A DNA stretch of 64,000 nt. Source: CAIKLP01 sp965279595 (GTDB lineage Bacteria > Bacteroidota > Bacteroidia > Sphingobacteriales > Sphingobacteriaceae). The translations under genes were made by a program, and so were the position numbers. Location of the stretch: positions 1,984,001 to 2,048,000 of the forward strand of contig OZ257246.1 of assembly GCA_965279595.1 (NCBI GenBank). The letters run 5' to 3'. The notes beneath the pieces were generated by a model. The model had not been told where the DNA came from and searched no databases. It saw nothing but the letters and a program-made list of their open reading frames with translations. Positions 22,800 to 31,850 of this stretch are shown here, one piece after another. Position 1 is the stretch's first letter; the number at the start of each line of letters is the position of its first letter.

Positions 22800-24059
22800 T
22801 TACTTATCTCTAAATTGTTGCATTAATGTTTCTCGATGATCAGGATGAGCAATGCTGATTAATGCCTCTGCACGTTGACTTAAATTTTTTCCAAATAAAT
22901 AAGCAATTCCATATTCAGTTACAATATAATGTGCATGCCCACGAGTGGTAACAACACCAGCACCTGGCTTTAAATTAAAAACAATTTTTGATTCTCCTTT
23001 ATTTGTAATTGATGGTAAAGCAATAATTGGTTTACCTCCATCTGAAATGGCAGCTGCTCGCATAAAATCCATTTGCCCTCCAATACCTGAATACATTTTA
23101 TTGCCAATTGAATCAGCACAAATTTGTCCAGTTAAATCAATTTCTAAAGCAGAATTTATGGCGGTTACTTTATCATTTAAATATATGTTCAAAGGATTGT
23201 TGACATAACTTACATCCCTCATTTTTACTAATGGATTATCATTCAAAAAATCATATACTTTTTTTGAACCATATGCAAAAGTAGCAACGATGTGTTTTCT
23301 ATCTATATTTTTTTTCTCACCAGTGATAGCTCCAGTCTCAAATAAATTGATTAATCCATCTGAAAACATTTCCGTATGAATTCCTAAATCCTTGTGATTT
23401 CCTAATCTAGATAAAACTGCGTCAGGTATAGCTCCTATTCCCATTTGCAGTGTTGCACCATTTTCTACTAAGCCTGCAACTTGTTCTGCAATTTCATTTT
23501 CAACTTGTCCAATAGCATGAGCATGCATAGTTGGTAATTCTTCTTGAAACTCAATTGCATAATCAATGCTTGAAATATGAATCATACCATCACCATGTGT
23601 GCGAGGCATAGAAGGGTTGATTTGAGCAATAACTAATTTTGCATTTTCAACTGCTGACAAAGTAGTATCTACAGAAACACCTAATGAGCAATAGCCATGA
23701 GCATCAGGAGGAGATACCTGAACCAAGGCAACATCAATTTCTAAAATTTTTCTTTTAAATAGTAAAGGAATTTCACTTAAGAAAATTGGGATATAATCGG
23801 CTCTTTTTTCTTGAACTGCTTTACGCAAATTAGCAGCAATAAACAAAGCATCTACATGGAATGATTGTTCCATTCCTTTATCTGCATAAGGTGCGGCACC
23901 TTCTGTATGAAGATGTAAAATATTGACATTTCGCAATTCCTCAGCGCGAGCAGTCATAGCTTGTATTAAGTGTTGTGGTGCAGCAGCTACAGAGTGTATA
24001 AAAACTCTATCATTCGATTTTATTTTTTTTACAGCTTCCGCTGCGCTGGTGATTTGCAT
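22800..24059 (-). CDS. Acetyl-CoA hydrolase/CoA-transferase family protein (4-hydroxybutyrate CoA-transferase-like)
   Basis: 419 residues, two CoA-transferase domains. Features: VFIHSVAAAPQHLIQAM near the start, VQVSPPDAHGYCSLGVSVD, GIGAIPDAVLSRL, DLGIHTEMFSDG with Glu230, and EIDLTGQICADSIGNKMYSGIGGQMDFMRAA with Glu306. In the family one glutamate forms the glutamyl-CoA thioester; by position Glu230 is the likely one. Likely activity is transfer of CoA between acetyl-CoA and a short acyl or hydroxyacyl acid; the precise substrate is not evident. The 24-base gap downstream of the OMP gene suggests co-transcription with it is possible but not obvious in function. Confidence 0.9.
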   Translation of the reverse strand: MQITSAAEAVKKIKSNDRVFIHSVAAAPQHLIQAMTARAEELRNVNILHLHTEGAAPYADKGMEQSFHVDALFIAANLRKAVQEKRADYIPIFLSEIPLLFKRKILEIDVALVQVSPPDAHGYCSLGVSVDTTLSAVENAKLVIAQINPSMPRTHGDGMIHISSIDYAIEFQEELPTMHAHAIGQVENEIAEQVAGLVENGATLQMGIGAIPDAVLSRLGNHKDLGIHTEMFSDGLINLFETGAITGEKKNIDRKHIVATFAYGSKKVYDFLNDNPLVKMRDVSYVNNPLNIYLNDKVTAINSALEIDLTGQICADSIGNKMYSGIGGQMDFMRAAAISDGGKPIIALPSITNKGESKIVFNLKPGAGVVTTRGHAHYIVTEYGIAYLFGKNLSQRAEALISIAHPDHRETLMQQFRDK

Positions 24060-24082
24060 AAATTATGGGTACTATAAATTAT

Positions 24083-24655
24083 TTAGAATGATAAAGAAGC
24101 TGAAAGTTGAAGCATTCTATTTTTTCCTGCTGAAAGCGTACTTACATCATCAAAGCCCATGATATATCTAGCCGATACACCAAACTTAATTACCGTTAGT
24201 GAAGCACCAATAGCTAAAGCAGTTTCAGCCCTATTTAAATTACTTAGACTTTTTGAAGTTGTAGCATTATTTGAAATTGTTGTAATCGTTTTTTGATTGA
24301 TTAAATAAGAAAACTGAGGACCAGCATCTATTGATATTAAAGGAAAAACTTTTACTTTTAACATAATAGGAACTTCTAAATAATTCAATCTGGTTTCTTG
24401 ATCAGTACCTGCATTACTCGAAGTATAACCTCGTTGAGAATATAAAATTTCAGGTTGAATAGCAATCAAAATTAAACTGAATTTTGCAAATCCTCCCACA
24501 TGAAAACCTGATCTTGAATCAGCATTTAGAACATCTCCTGAAACTTTTGCATAATTAAAACCACCTTTAATTCCATAACTTAAACCTTGAGATTTAGCTG
24601 AAGATATACTGATGATAATAAATAAACTAAATAAAATGACTTTCGAATTTTTCAT
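24083..24655 (-). CDS. Outer membrane beta-barrel protein (PorT-like/porin family)
   Basis: 190 residues with a signal peptide ending SISSAKSQ. The mature protein starts GLSYGIKGGFNYAKVSG, the usual start of small 8-10-stranded Bacteroidota outer membrane barrels, has alternating hydrophobic strands (IQPEILYSQRGY, LNYLEVPIMLKVKV, IDAGPQFSYLI) and ends with an aromatic-terminated strand (LQLSASLSF). Function unknown; such proteins are typical uncharacterised outer membrane proteins of the phylum. It lies between the CoA-transferase and helicase genes on the same strand. Confidence 0.88.
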   Translation of the reverse strand: MKNSKVILFSLFIIISISSAKSQGLSYGIKGGFNYAKVSGDVLNADSRSGFHVGGFAKFSLILIAIQPEILYSQRGYTSSNAGTDQETRLNYLEVPIMLKVKVFPLISIDAGPQFSYLINQKTITTISNNATTSKSLSNLNRAETALAIGASLTVIKFGVSARYIMGFDDVSTLSAGKNRMLQLSASLSF

Positions 24656-24719
24656 AATAGTGTTGTTTATGTTTCTTAAAAAATAAGCTAATAGTTTAAA
24701 CGATTTTCAATGAATTGTA

Positions 24720-25997
24720 TTATCTCCTTGGTTTACGACCGCTCATATTTGAACCTGCAGCATTTCCTTTTCCTGCTTTGCGTTGTTGCGAAGTTGGTTT
24801 CTTTTTCTTTGCATCTGCTTTCGGTTTGGTATATGCAACAACAGTCATGGCATAAGGATGATCAGTAATTACTGGGATTTCTATTTTTATCAATTTTAAT
24901 ATATCCATCAAAAATGGAATTTCTTCAGTTTCACAAAATGACATTGCTTGTCCACTTTCACCTGCACGACCAGTTCTTCCAATTCTATGTACATAGGTTT
25001 CAGGAATATTGGGAATGTCAAAATTAATTACATGTGATAATTTATCTATATCTATCCCTCTTGCTGCAATATCAGTAGCAACTAATACTCTAGTTTTTCC
25101 TTCTTTAAAATTTTTCAATGCTGACTCTCTTGCATTTTGAGATTTGTCGCCATGTATGGCTTGTGCAGTAATTGCTGCTTTATGTAATTCTTTTACAATC
25201 CTATCGGCACCATGTTTGGTTCTTGAAAATACCAAGGCAGTTGCAATTGTTTTATCCTTTAAAATATGATTTAACAATTTGCGCTTGTCGTTCTTTTCAA
25301 CATAATATAGAGATTGTTTTATTTTTTCAACTGTTGAAGAAGTAGGAGTAACTTCTACAGTTGCCGGATGATACAAAATAGTGGAAGCTAATTTTAAAAT
25401 ATCAGGAGGCATTGTTGCTGAGAACAATAATGTTTGGCGTTTAACTGGTAAAGTTGCTATGATTTTTTTTACATCATTGATAAATCCCATATCCAACATT
25501 CTATCTGCTTCATCTAAAACAAGATATTGCACTTCTTTTAAAGTTACGATACGTTGGTTCATTAAATCTAATAAGCGCCCTGGTGTTGCTACTAAAATAT
25601 CTACTCCTGCTCTGATAGTATTTACTTGTGAGAATTGATTTACTCCCCCAAATATTACGGTATAGTTTAAAGCTAAATGTTTACCATAGCTTGCAATACT
25701 ATCTCCAATTTGTGAAGCTAATTCACGAGTTGGAGTTAATATAAGGCACTTTATTTGTTTCTTACCTTTCTCTTGATGTGTTTTTTGAGAAAGCATTTGT
25801 AGAATTGGAATAGTAAATGCAGCAGTTTTTCCTGTTCCTGTTTGTGCTATTCCGAATAAATCTCTTTTATCTAAAACTAATGGTATGGCTTGCGATTGTA
25901 TGGGAGTTGGATGTGTGTAGCCTTCTTCTTCTAATGCTTTTTGTATGGGTTTAACTAAATTTAGCTCTTCAAAGGTTTTTTGTGTTTCTTTTGTCAT
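24720..25997 (-). CDS. rhlE: DEAD-box RNA helicase, RhlE-type
   Basis: 425 residues from ATG 25997. All DEAD-box motifs are visible: Q motif FEELNLVKPIQKALEEEGYTHPTPIQ, Walker A AQTGTGKT, PTRELASQI, DEADRMLDMGF, SAT, and in the second domain ALVFSRTKHGADRIVKEL, IHGDKSQNAR, ARGIDIDKLSHVINFD and HRIGRTGRAG. The tail is short, basic and glycine/lysine-rich (KKKKPTSQQRKAGKGN...GRKPRR), as in RhlE, and should bind RNA non-specifically. It is an ATP-dependent RNA unwinding enzyme, probably in ribosome assembly or RNA turnover. A TTG three codons upstream falls within the -7 box and was not used as start. Symbol assigned by family resemblance. Confidence 0.93.
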   Translation of the reverse strand: MTKETQKTFEELNLVKPIQKALEEEGYTHPTPIQSQAIPLVLDKRDLFGIAQTGTGKTAAFTIPILQMLSQKTHQEKGKKQIKCLILTPTRELASQIGDSIASYGKHLALNYTVIFGGVNQFSQVNTIRAGVDILVATPGRLLDLMNQRIVTLKEVQYLVLDEADRMLDMGFINDVKKIIATLPVKRQTLLFSATMPPDILKLASTILYHPATVEVTPTSSTVEKIKQSLYYVEKNDKRKLLNHILKDKTIATALVFSRTKHGADRIVKELHKAAITAQAIHGDKSQNARESALKNFKEGKTRVLVATDIAARGIDIDKLSHVINFDIPNIPETYVHRIGRTGRAGESGQAMSFCETEEIPFLMDILKLIKIEIPVITDHPYAMTVVAYTKPKADAKKKKPTSQQRKAGKGNAAGSNMSGRKPRR

Positions 25998-26003
25998 ATG
26001 TGG

Positions 26004-26011
26004 CAAAGGTA
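26004..26011 (-). promoter_or_regulatory. -7 promoter box in front of the rhlE gene
   Basis: TACCTTTG on the minus strand (26011 down to 26004), exact match, ending six bases before the ATG at 25997. The -33 position is not a clear TTG. Implies a leader of only a few bases at most. Confidence 0.55.
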
Positions 26012-26095
26012 CGTTTTTTTGTTAAGGGCTAATGATAATGCCTTCATAAAGTGGCTTAAAAGTACTTTCTGACTTTTTTTTAATAGATTTATGTT

Positions 26096-26629
26096 ATGAA
26101 AATTGTTTACTATGTAATAGGCTTTATTGCCTTTTGTTTATTGGGATTTCTGGCTATTGGGTTATTGTTCCCAACAGTAAAGTATGAAACTGAAGTGGTC
26201 ATCAATAGACCAAAATCTAAATCTTGGACAATGTTTATCGATGAGAAACATACCAAGGATTGGCTATTGGGTTATCATCACATGGAATTGATTGAAGGAA
26301 AACCTAAAACACCAGGAGCAAAATTCAAAATGGTATATCATAATGATGATAAGGAAATCACCATGATAGAAACTACTAATGAATGGAAAGATTTGGAATT
26401 GTTTTCATTTACAATTGACAATCCGATGATGGAGATGCATTCAACCATTCATTTTAGTGAGCCTGCAGTAAATCAAACACTCATTCATACAATTACAGAA
26501 GTAAAGGGACGCAATGTTTTTTTTAGAGCACTTTTAGTATTCATGAAAGAAACTTTTCAAACTACAGAAAAAGAGAATTTTGACAGACTGAAAAATTTAG
26601 TAGAATCAGAAGTAGGGGAGAAATACTAA
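26096..26629 (+). CDS. Membrane-anchored SRPBCC-family protein
   Basis: 177 residues. One N-terminal membrane helix (residues 4-27, VYYVIGFIAFCLLGFLAIGLLF) followed by an SRPBCC/START-like helix-grip domain: VKYETEVVINRPKSKSWTMFID, GAKFKMVYHNDDKEITMIET and a long C-terminal helix (FKETFQTTEKENFDRLKNLVE). These domains hold hydrophobic ligands; the ligand here is unknown, and without catalytic residues an enzyme role cannot be claimed. Lies between rhlE (divergent) and msrB. Confidence 0.78.
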   Translation: MKIVYYVIGFIAFCLLGFLAIGLLFPTVKYETEVVINRPKSKSWTMFIDEKHTKDWLLGYHHMELIEGKPKTPGAKFKMVYHNDDKEITMIETTNEWKDLELFSFTIDNPMMEMHSTIHFSEPAVNQTLIHTITEVKGRNVFFRALLVFMKETFQTTEKENFDRLKNLVESEVGEKY

Positions 26630-26722
26630 TTTGGATGGTTGTCCAAAATTAGACTTGTTTTGAAAACCAAAAGGGCTGCAATTGAGTATATCATTCAAAA
26701 TAATAATTTGTAACCCATTTAA

Positions 26723-26728
26723 AAGGAG
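26723..26728 (+). promoter_or_regulatory. Shine-Dalgarno site that decides the msrB start
   Basis: AAGGAG at 26723-26728 is one of the few clear Shine-Dalgarno sequences in the window. It is only 3 bases from the ATG at 26732 but 9 bases from the in-frame ATG at 26738, so the second ATG is the better start. Confidence 0.55.
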
Positions 26729-26737
26729 AAAATGAAA

Positions 26738-27283
26738 ATGATCAAAAACATATTTTTAGTACTTGGAATGCTATTTTTATTCAGTTGCCAAGGAAACACA
26801 CAAAGCAAATCTAAAATAGAGCTGAAGGAGATAGATCATTCTCGGAATCCATATTATTCGAATACAGATACCAATAAGTTGAACTTGACCAATGAGCAAT
26901 GGAAAAAAATTCTTTCAGATGATTTATATCAAGTTGCAAGAAATAAAGACACCGAAAGACCATTTACAGGTAAGTATTGGGATTATGAAGGTTTGGGTAA
27001 TTATTATTGCGCTGCCTGTGGAAATGCTTTATTTAAATCAGATGGAAAATTTTCAAGTTCATGTGGATGGCCAAGTTTTTTTGAGCCTATCCGTAAGAAT
27101 GCAGCCATTTATGAAACAGATAATTCTTTAAATATGGAAAGAATAGAAGTATTATGTGGTAGATGTGGCGGGCATCTTGGGCATTTGTTTGATGATGGTC
27201 CACCTCCAACTGGAATGAGATATTGCATGAATTCAATTATGTTGGATTTCGTTCCAGATAAAAAAGGTGGAAAAAATAAATAA
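26738..27283 (+). CDS. msrB: Peptide-methionine (R)-S-oxide reductase, lipoprotein form
   Basis: 181 residues from ATG 26738 (183 from the alternative ATG 26732). Lipobox LFSC at residue 17 predicts a lipid-anchored, extracytoplasmic enzyme. The MsrB domain follows: two zinc-binding CxxC pairs (CAAC and CGRC), SSCGWPSF, GGHLGHLFDDGPPPTGMRYCMNS with the catalytic cysteine in RYCMNS. It repairs methionine-R-sulfoxide in envelope proteins, regenerated by a thioredoxin-like donor not encoded nearby. Ends before a shared bidirectional terminator. Confidence 0.95.
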   Translation: MIKNIFLVLGMLFLFSCQGNTQSKSKIELKEIDHSRNPYYSNTDTNKLNLTNEQWKKILSDDLYQVARNKDTERPFTGKYWDYEGLGNYYCAACGNALFKSDGKFSSSCGWPSFFEPIRKNAAIYETDNSLNMERIEVLCGRCGGHLGHLFDDGPPPTGMRYCMNSIMLDFVPDKKGGKNK

Positions 27284-27299
27284 AGAATATTGATCAAAA

Positions 27300-27332
27300 A
27301 AAAGCCAGTCATTTTCATGAACTGGCTTTTTT
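27300..27332. terminator. Bidirectional terminator between msrB and the DUF885 gene
   Basis: AAAAGCCAGT (27300-27309) pairs perfectly with ACTGGCTTTT (27321-27330) around an 11-base loop, with T residues to the right and A residues to the left, so it works on both strands. Confidence 0.88.
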
Positions 27333-27344
27333 ATTTTAATAGAA

Positions 27345-29081
27345 TTATTTATTCATTAATTCAGCAATATATTTTACTGGTGCACTACCATAACTTAAAA
27401 ATTTCTCATGGAATGCTTTAAGGTTAAATTGTTCCCCTTCTTTTTTCTTCAAGTTTTCTCTTAAATCATAAATTTCACTATAGCCAGTAAAGTAAGAACA
27501 TAATTGAACTTGTGACAAGGTTGCTCTTTTCCATTTTCCTTCCGCTTCTGCTTGCTGTTGAAAAGCTTCATTGGTAAGCATTTTTATAGCATCTTCTTTT
27601 GCTATATTGTTTACATGTAAACTGTAATCCAAAATAGTATTACATGCACTTCTTAAATTCCATTTATAATACATCAACCACATTTCAGGTTCGTTATTTC
27701 CATATCCATTTTCTAACATCATACGTTCAGTATAAACTGCCCAACCTTCAATCATAGCACCATTACCAAGAATAGCTTTGATAATACTTGGGGATTGGTT
27801 TGAATAAACTAATTGCGTATAATGTCCTGGTATAGCTTCATGAATATTTAGTATTTGTAAGATATAATGATTGTATTCTCTCAAATAACTTTCTGATCTT
27901 TCTTTTTCCCAACCTGACATACTTCCAACATTGTAATAGGTATTACCATTTTTATCATAAGGGCCAGGCGAAGAAATAGAAGCACCTGCTACACCTGCCA
28001 TATATGCTGGTTCTTTGCGAACTACCAATGGTTTAGTTGGATCTATATAAATTAAATCTTTTTCTTTGATGAAATTAACTAATAGTGGTATTTGTTTTTC
28101 AATAGCAGTTTGAAATTCTTCTGGTTTAACATGTTTTACAGAAAGCACATCAATCATTTGTTTAATAGCAATCAATGAATCTTTTGGCATTTCTTTTCCT
28201 GCGAAATATTTAGGCCACATTTGTTTGGTAAGTTCCAACATTTTATGATGCAAATCCATCTTATGTGACAATGCTTTTTGATATATACCTTCTGCGGTGT
28301 AACTTGATTGAATATCAAAATTGAATTTTTCTTCAAATAATTTTTTACCGATTCTAAAATCTCTTGGACTTTCGTTTTTTAAGTTTTTCAAATAATCAGC
28401 ATAACTCTTAATGGCAGTAATGGCTTCAGCAGCTCTTGCAGTTATTTTACTTTTCTTATCATCGCTAAGGTTCGACTCTTTTAATGCAGCAGGTAAATCT
28501 ACTTCGAATACTGAAGCGCCACCTAAATTTTGATCAATTGCTAATGCAGTATGCTCTTTTGTTGGATTCTTAATGTTGGCTTTAGCAGCTTCATAATAAG
28601 CAGGAATACTCGCCATTTTTAAATATAAATTTCTTAATCTATTATCTAATGAGTCATAATTGTTATTGATCATTTCAGCAAAACCTTGGCTAACATTATA
28701 GTTAGAAGGGTTCCATTCAAATGATTTGAAACTTTTAATATCCCATTCAGTTGCCTTTAATTGATTTTCTATTAAATAGTAATCTGTTTTATTATTGTCG
28801 TTTAAAGAATCAAGATTGAAATTTTTCAATGAATCTAAATTCGATGCAGCAAAGGCTAATTCTTTATTTCTTTGTGCTTCAGTTGGTACTACTAATACAC
28901 TATCATATTTATGATAGCCTACACTGCTTGCCCAGCCTGGGTAGGTAGCCCATAATGATTCAACAAAATTATTTTTAAAATTATCGAATCTTTTGTTCTG
29001 TTCTTCAGCATTTTGTTTTGCCATTTTTGAATTACAAGAAAAAAGAAAGAATAAACTAAATACAAAAGCTAGCTTTTTCAT
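27345..29081 (-). CDS. DUF885 family lipoprotein (putative metallopeptidase), second copy
   Basis: 578 residues with lipobox LFSC (Cys16). The DUF885 core motif is NIHEAIPGHYTQ with the first His at residue 414; the GHY replaces GHH of the first copy at 533-2317. Nearby EGWAVYTERMM and the C-terminal YFTGYSEIYDLRENLKKKEGEQFNLKAFHEKFLSYG are typical. As for the paralogue, a zinc-metallopeptidase-like activity is expected from the motif but no substrate is known. Its neighbours (M28 and S9 peptidases, OPT and POT transporters) fit peptide breakdown and uptake. Separated from msrB by a shared terminator. Confidence 0.85.
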   Translation of the reverse strand: MKKLAFVFSLFFLFSCNSKMAKQNAEEQNKRFDNFKNNFVESLWATYPGWASSVGYHKYDSVLVVPTEAQRNKELAFAASNLDSLKNFNLDSLNDNNKTDYYLIENQLKATEWDIKSFKSFEWNPSNYNVSQGFAEMINNNYDSLDNRLRNLYLKMASIPAYYEAAKANIKNPTKEHTALAIDQNLGGASVFEVDLPAALKESNLSDDKKSKITARAAEAITAIKSYADYLKNLKNESPRDFRIGKKLFEEKFNFDIQSSYTAEGIYQKALSHKMDLHHKMLELTKQMWPKYFAGKEMPKDSLIAIKQMIDVLSVKHVKPEEFQTAIEKQIPLLVNFIKEKDLIYIDPTKPLVVRKEPAYMAGVAGASISSPGPYDKNGNTYYNVGSMSGWEKERSESYLREYNHYILQILNIHEAIPGHYTQLVYSNQSPSIIKAILGNGAMIEGWAVYTERMMLENGYGNNEPEMWLMYYKWNLRSACNTILDYSLHVNNIAKEDAIKMLTNEAFQQQAEAEGKWKRATLSQVQLCSYFTGYSEIYDLRENLKKKEGEQFNLKAFHEKFLSYGSAPVKYIAELMNK

Positions 29082-29257
29082 AATTGGTTCTTTAAAAAAA
29101 TTAAGGTTTTTAGGTTTGAATTTTAATTTATTATAATGTTTTATAGATTGTGAAAAGATTAAACTTAAGCAAATTACCTTACTATCAAATAATTTTTATT
29201 GTAATATTTTTAGTAGAGTAGTTATTTCTGCTTTTCAAATGCTATTTTGTAATATTC

Positions 29258-30466
29258 ATGAAACAGCTCATTTCAATTTACAAAAAGTCATTTTCTAATT
29301 TACAAAGAAATGTCTGGATACTTGCGTTTTCTATGTTTATCAATAGAACAGGGGCAATGGTATTGTTATTTACATCCTTGTATTTGACAAATGACTTGCA
29401 TTTTTCTATTGCTGATGCAGGTTTAGTCATGAGCTTTTATGGAATTGGTAGTGTACTTGGTTCTTATTTTGGAGGCTGGCTTACCGACCGGATGCATTTC
29501 TACAAAATTTTGATTTTCTCTTTGCTTGCCAGCGGAACTGTATTGTTATTGATGCTTTGGGTAAGAACACCCATTGGGGTTTCAATTGTTATTTTTATTT
29601 ATGCCTTCGTGAGTGATATTTTTCGCCCAGCAAATTCAAAAGCCATTGCTGCATTTAGTGATAAAGAAAATTTAACCCGATCAGTTTCTTTGGTAAGATT
29701 AGCCATGAACTTAGGGTTTTCTGTAGGGCCTGCAATTGGCGGTTTTGTTGCATTATACTTAGGTTACCATTGGCTATTTATTTTAGATGCTATTACAAGT
29801 ATTTCTGCAGCAATACTTTTAGCGAAATATTTACCCAAACCAGAAACCATCAATAATTCAAAAGAAAAATCAATTAAGGTTGTTAAAAGCAAATCAGCAT
29901 ATTCAGATTTAAGATACTTAGTTTTTATTTTATTAACCGCTTTTTTTGGACTTACCTTTTTTCAATTATTTGCAAGCGTTCCTCAGTATTTCAGTGTAGT
30001 TTGTAAATATTCTGAAGATACTATCGGATTATTAATTGCCTTAAATGGTTTTTTAATTGTATTAATTGAAATGCCTTTAGTTGCTTATTTAGAAAAAAAG
30101 AAACAAGGATTTAAATATATCATCATTGGTGTGTTCTTAGTTCCATTAGCCTTTCTCATCTTATTATTTGGAAATGGTTTAATGATTATGGCTTTGATTT
30201 ATACTTTCGTTTTAACCATGGCAGAAATTTTTGCAATGCCATTTATGATGAATTATGCTTTATCCAGACCCAATGAAGATCGGCAAGGGCAGTATTCTGC
30301 ATTGTATTCTATTGCATACGGACTAGCAAATATAGGCGCTCCAATTGTTGGATTAGGAATAGCCAGTGCTTATGGATTTAACAACATGTTTGTAGTAATC
30401 ATTATCATAAGCAGCTTATCTGGTTTGGGATTTTGGCTGCTAAGAAGAACTGGCAAATCCATTTAA
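29258..30466 (+). CDS. MFS transporter
   Basis: 402 residues, 12 hydrophobic segments in two groups of six. The loop after TM2 reads GSYFGGWLTDRMHFYKI, a variant of the MFS signature GxxxDRxGRK/R, and the sixth-seventh TM linker is lysine-rich (residues ~197-215). TM4-5 region RPANSKAIAAFSDKENLTRSVSLVRLAMNLGFSVGPAIGG resembles drug/metabolite exporters of the DHA1-type. Substrate unknown. It precedes an M28 peptidase gene by 53 bases on the same strand. Confidence 0.9.
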   Translation: MKQLISIYKKSFSNLQRNVWILAFSMFINRTGAMVLLFTSLYLTNDLHFSIADAGLVMSFYGIGSVLGSYFGGWLTDRMHFYKILIFSLLASGTVLLLMLWVRTPIGVSIVIFIYAFVSDIFRPANSKAIAAFSDKENLTRSVSLVRLAMNLGFSVGPAIGGFVALYLGYHWLFILDAITSISAAILLAKYLPKPETINNSKEKSIKVVKSKSAYSDLRYLVFILLTAFFGLTFFQLFASVPQYFSVVCKYSEDTIGLLIALNGFLIVLIEMPLVAYLEKKKQGFKYIIIGVFLVPLAFLILLFGNGLMIMALIYTFVLTMAEIFAMPFMMNYALSRPNEDRQGQYSALYSIAYGLANIGAPIVGLGIASAYGFNNMFVVIIIISSLSGLGFWLLRRTGKSI

Positions 30467-30519
30467 TTTTATTCTACAATTTAAATTATTTTATCTTAGG
30501 GTTTCTAATAATTAACAAC

Positions 30520-31803
30520 ATGAAGAAGATTTATTGTTTACTGTTTTTTATTTTCATTTCGTTAGGTGTCAATTCCCAAAACATCAAGGAAATAATTAGT
30601 TTATCAGAAGTAAATAGAATTGAAAAATATTTAAGTAGTGATGAATTAAAAGGGAGAAATAGTAATGGACCTGGCCTAAATAAGGCTGCTGAATTTATAG
30701 CTAATGAATTTGGAAATGCAAGACTAAATTACTTACCTGGATTAAATAATTATTATCAAGAATTTAAAGTGATAAAGGCAAGATCAGTTGAAACAAAAGG
30801 CTTTATCAATAATGAAACACTTAATAGAGAGAATGTAATTGCAAGTACTTCCAAAATGCAAATTAATGTGAATAACATAAATTCTTATGAAGTAATTGTT
30901 GTTGGTAAGGATGATGATTTGTTCAAAGTAATAGGAGGACAATTAGATAATGATGGTAAATTATTATTTCTCATTAATCCAATGCATGAAGGAAGATTCA
31001 AACGACTCAGAAATTTAGCAGAACAACCTCAACTACCATCAAGTAAAGAGTTGATTTTTATTTTGACAAATGAAACAGAAGTTAATAATATCGTTCTTCA
31101 AATTCGAAATGAATTAGATGAACAAGTGATGAAAAATGTGGTTGGGATTATACCGGGTAAATCAAAATCTGGAGAGTTGGTTGTATTTTCAGGTCATTAT
31201 GATCATTTAGGAATTGGAAAGCCAAATGCAGCTGGAGATAGCATATTCAATGGTGCCAATGATGATGCCGCTGGAATAACTTCTATTATTTTATTGGCAA
31301 ATTATTTTTCAAAACTTAGCATTGATAATGAACGAACCTTAGTATTTATTGCATTTACAGCCGAAGAACAGGGTGGTTATGGAAGCAAATATTTTAGCCA
31401 ACTGTTAGCCCCTTCTGCCATATCTGCCATGTTTAATATTGAAATGGTTGGAACGAAAAGTAAATGGGGATTGAATTCAGCTTATATCACAGGTTATGAT
31501 AAATCTAATTTTGGTGAAATTCTTCAAAAGAATTTGAAAGAAACAAAATTCAAATTTTACCCTGATCCATATCCAGAGCAAAAACTTTTTTATCGCTCGG
31601 ATAACGCAACCTTAGCAAAATTAGGTGTTCCAGCACATACCATCTCCACTTCAAAAATGGATAATGAAATGTATTACCACACTGTTGAAGATGAAATTGA
31701 AACTTTAGATTTAAGTAATATGGTTGAAATTATTAGAGCCATTGCTGTAAGTAGCACTACTATAATTAAAGGACAAGATACACCGACTAGAATTGTTAAA
31801 TAA
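30520..31803 (+). CDS. M28-family zinc aminopeptidase, secreted
   Basis: 427 residues from ATG 30520, the first start that gives a signal peptide (MKKIYCLLFFIFISLGVNSQ); the frame is open 29 codons further upstream, into the end of the MFS gene, but that part looks like translated intergenic DNA. The peptidase domain shows the zinc ligands in order: VVFSGHYDHLG, NGANDDAAG, AFTAEEQGGYGS, an Asp in the AYITGYD region and the final ...YYHTVEDE. M28 enzymes remove N-terminal amino acids from peptides. Expected in the periplasm or outside the cell. Separated from OPT by a strong shared terminator. Confidence 0.92.
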   Translation: MKKIYCLLFFIFISLGVNSQNIKEIISLSEVNRIEKYLSSDELKGRNSNGPGLNKAAEFIANEFGNARLNYLPGLNNYYQEFKVIKARSVETKGFINNETLNRENVIASTSKMQINVNNINSYEVIVVGKDDDLFKVIGGQLDNDGKLLFLINPMHEGRFKRLRNLAEQPQLPSSKELIFILTNETEVNNIVLQIRNELDEQVMKNVVGIIPGKSKSGELVVFSGHYDHLGIGKPNAAGDSIFNGANDDAAGITSIILLANYFSKLSIDNERTLVFIAFTAEEQGGYGSKYFSQLLAPSAISAMFNIEMVGTKSKWGLNSAYITGYDKSNFGEILQKNLKETKFKFYPDPYPEQKLFYRSDNATLAKLGVPAHTISTSKMDNEMYYHTVEDEIETLDLSNMVEIIRAIAVSSTTIIKGQDTPTRIVK

Positions 31804-31850
31804 AAAAAGGTCATTGAATAAATACTATTTATTCAATGACCTTTTTTTTT
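31802..31850. terminator. Long bidirectional terminator between M28 and OPT genes
   Basis: A perfect 21-bp stem: 31802-31822 with 31828-31848, 5-base loop, flanked by A and T tracts. One of the longest hairpins in the window. The minus-strand OPT stop codon lies in its right flank. Confidence 0.9.

Noticed and set aside
30433..30519. 29-residue N-terminal extension of the M28 peptidase
   Set aside because: It overlaps the MFS gene end, and the next ATG gives a perfect signal peptide.
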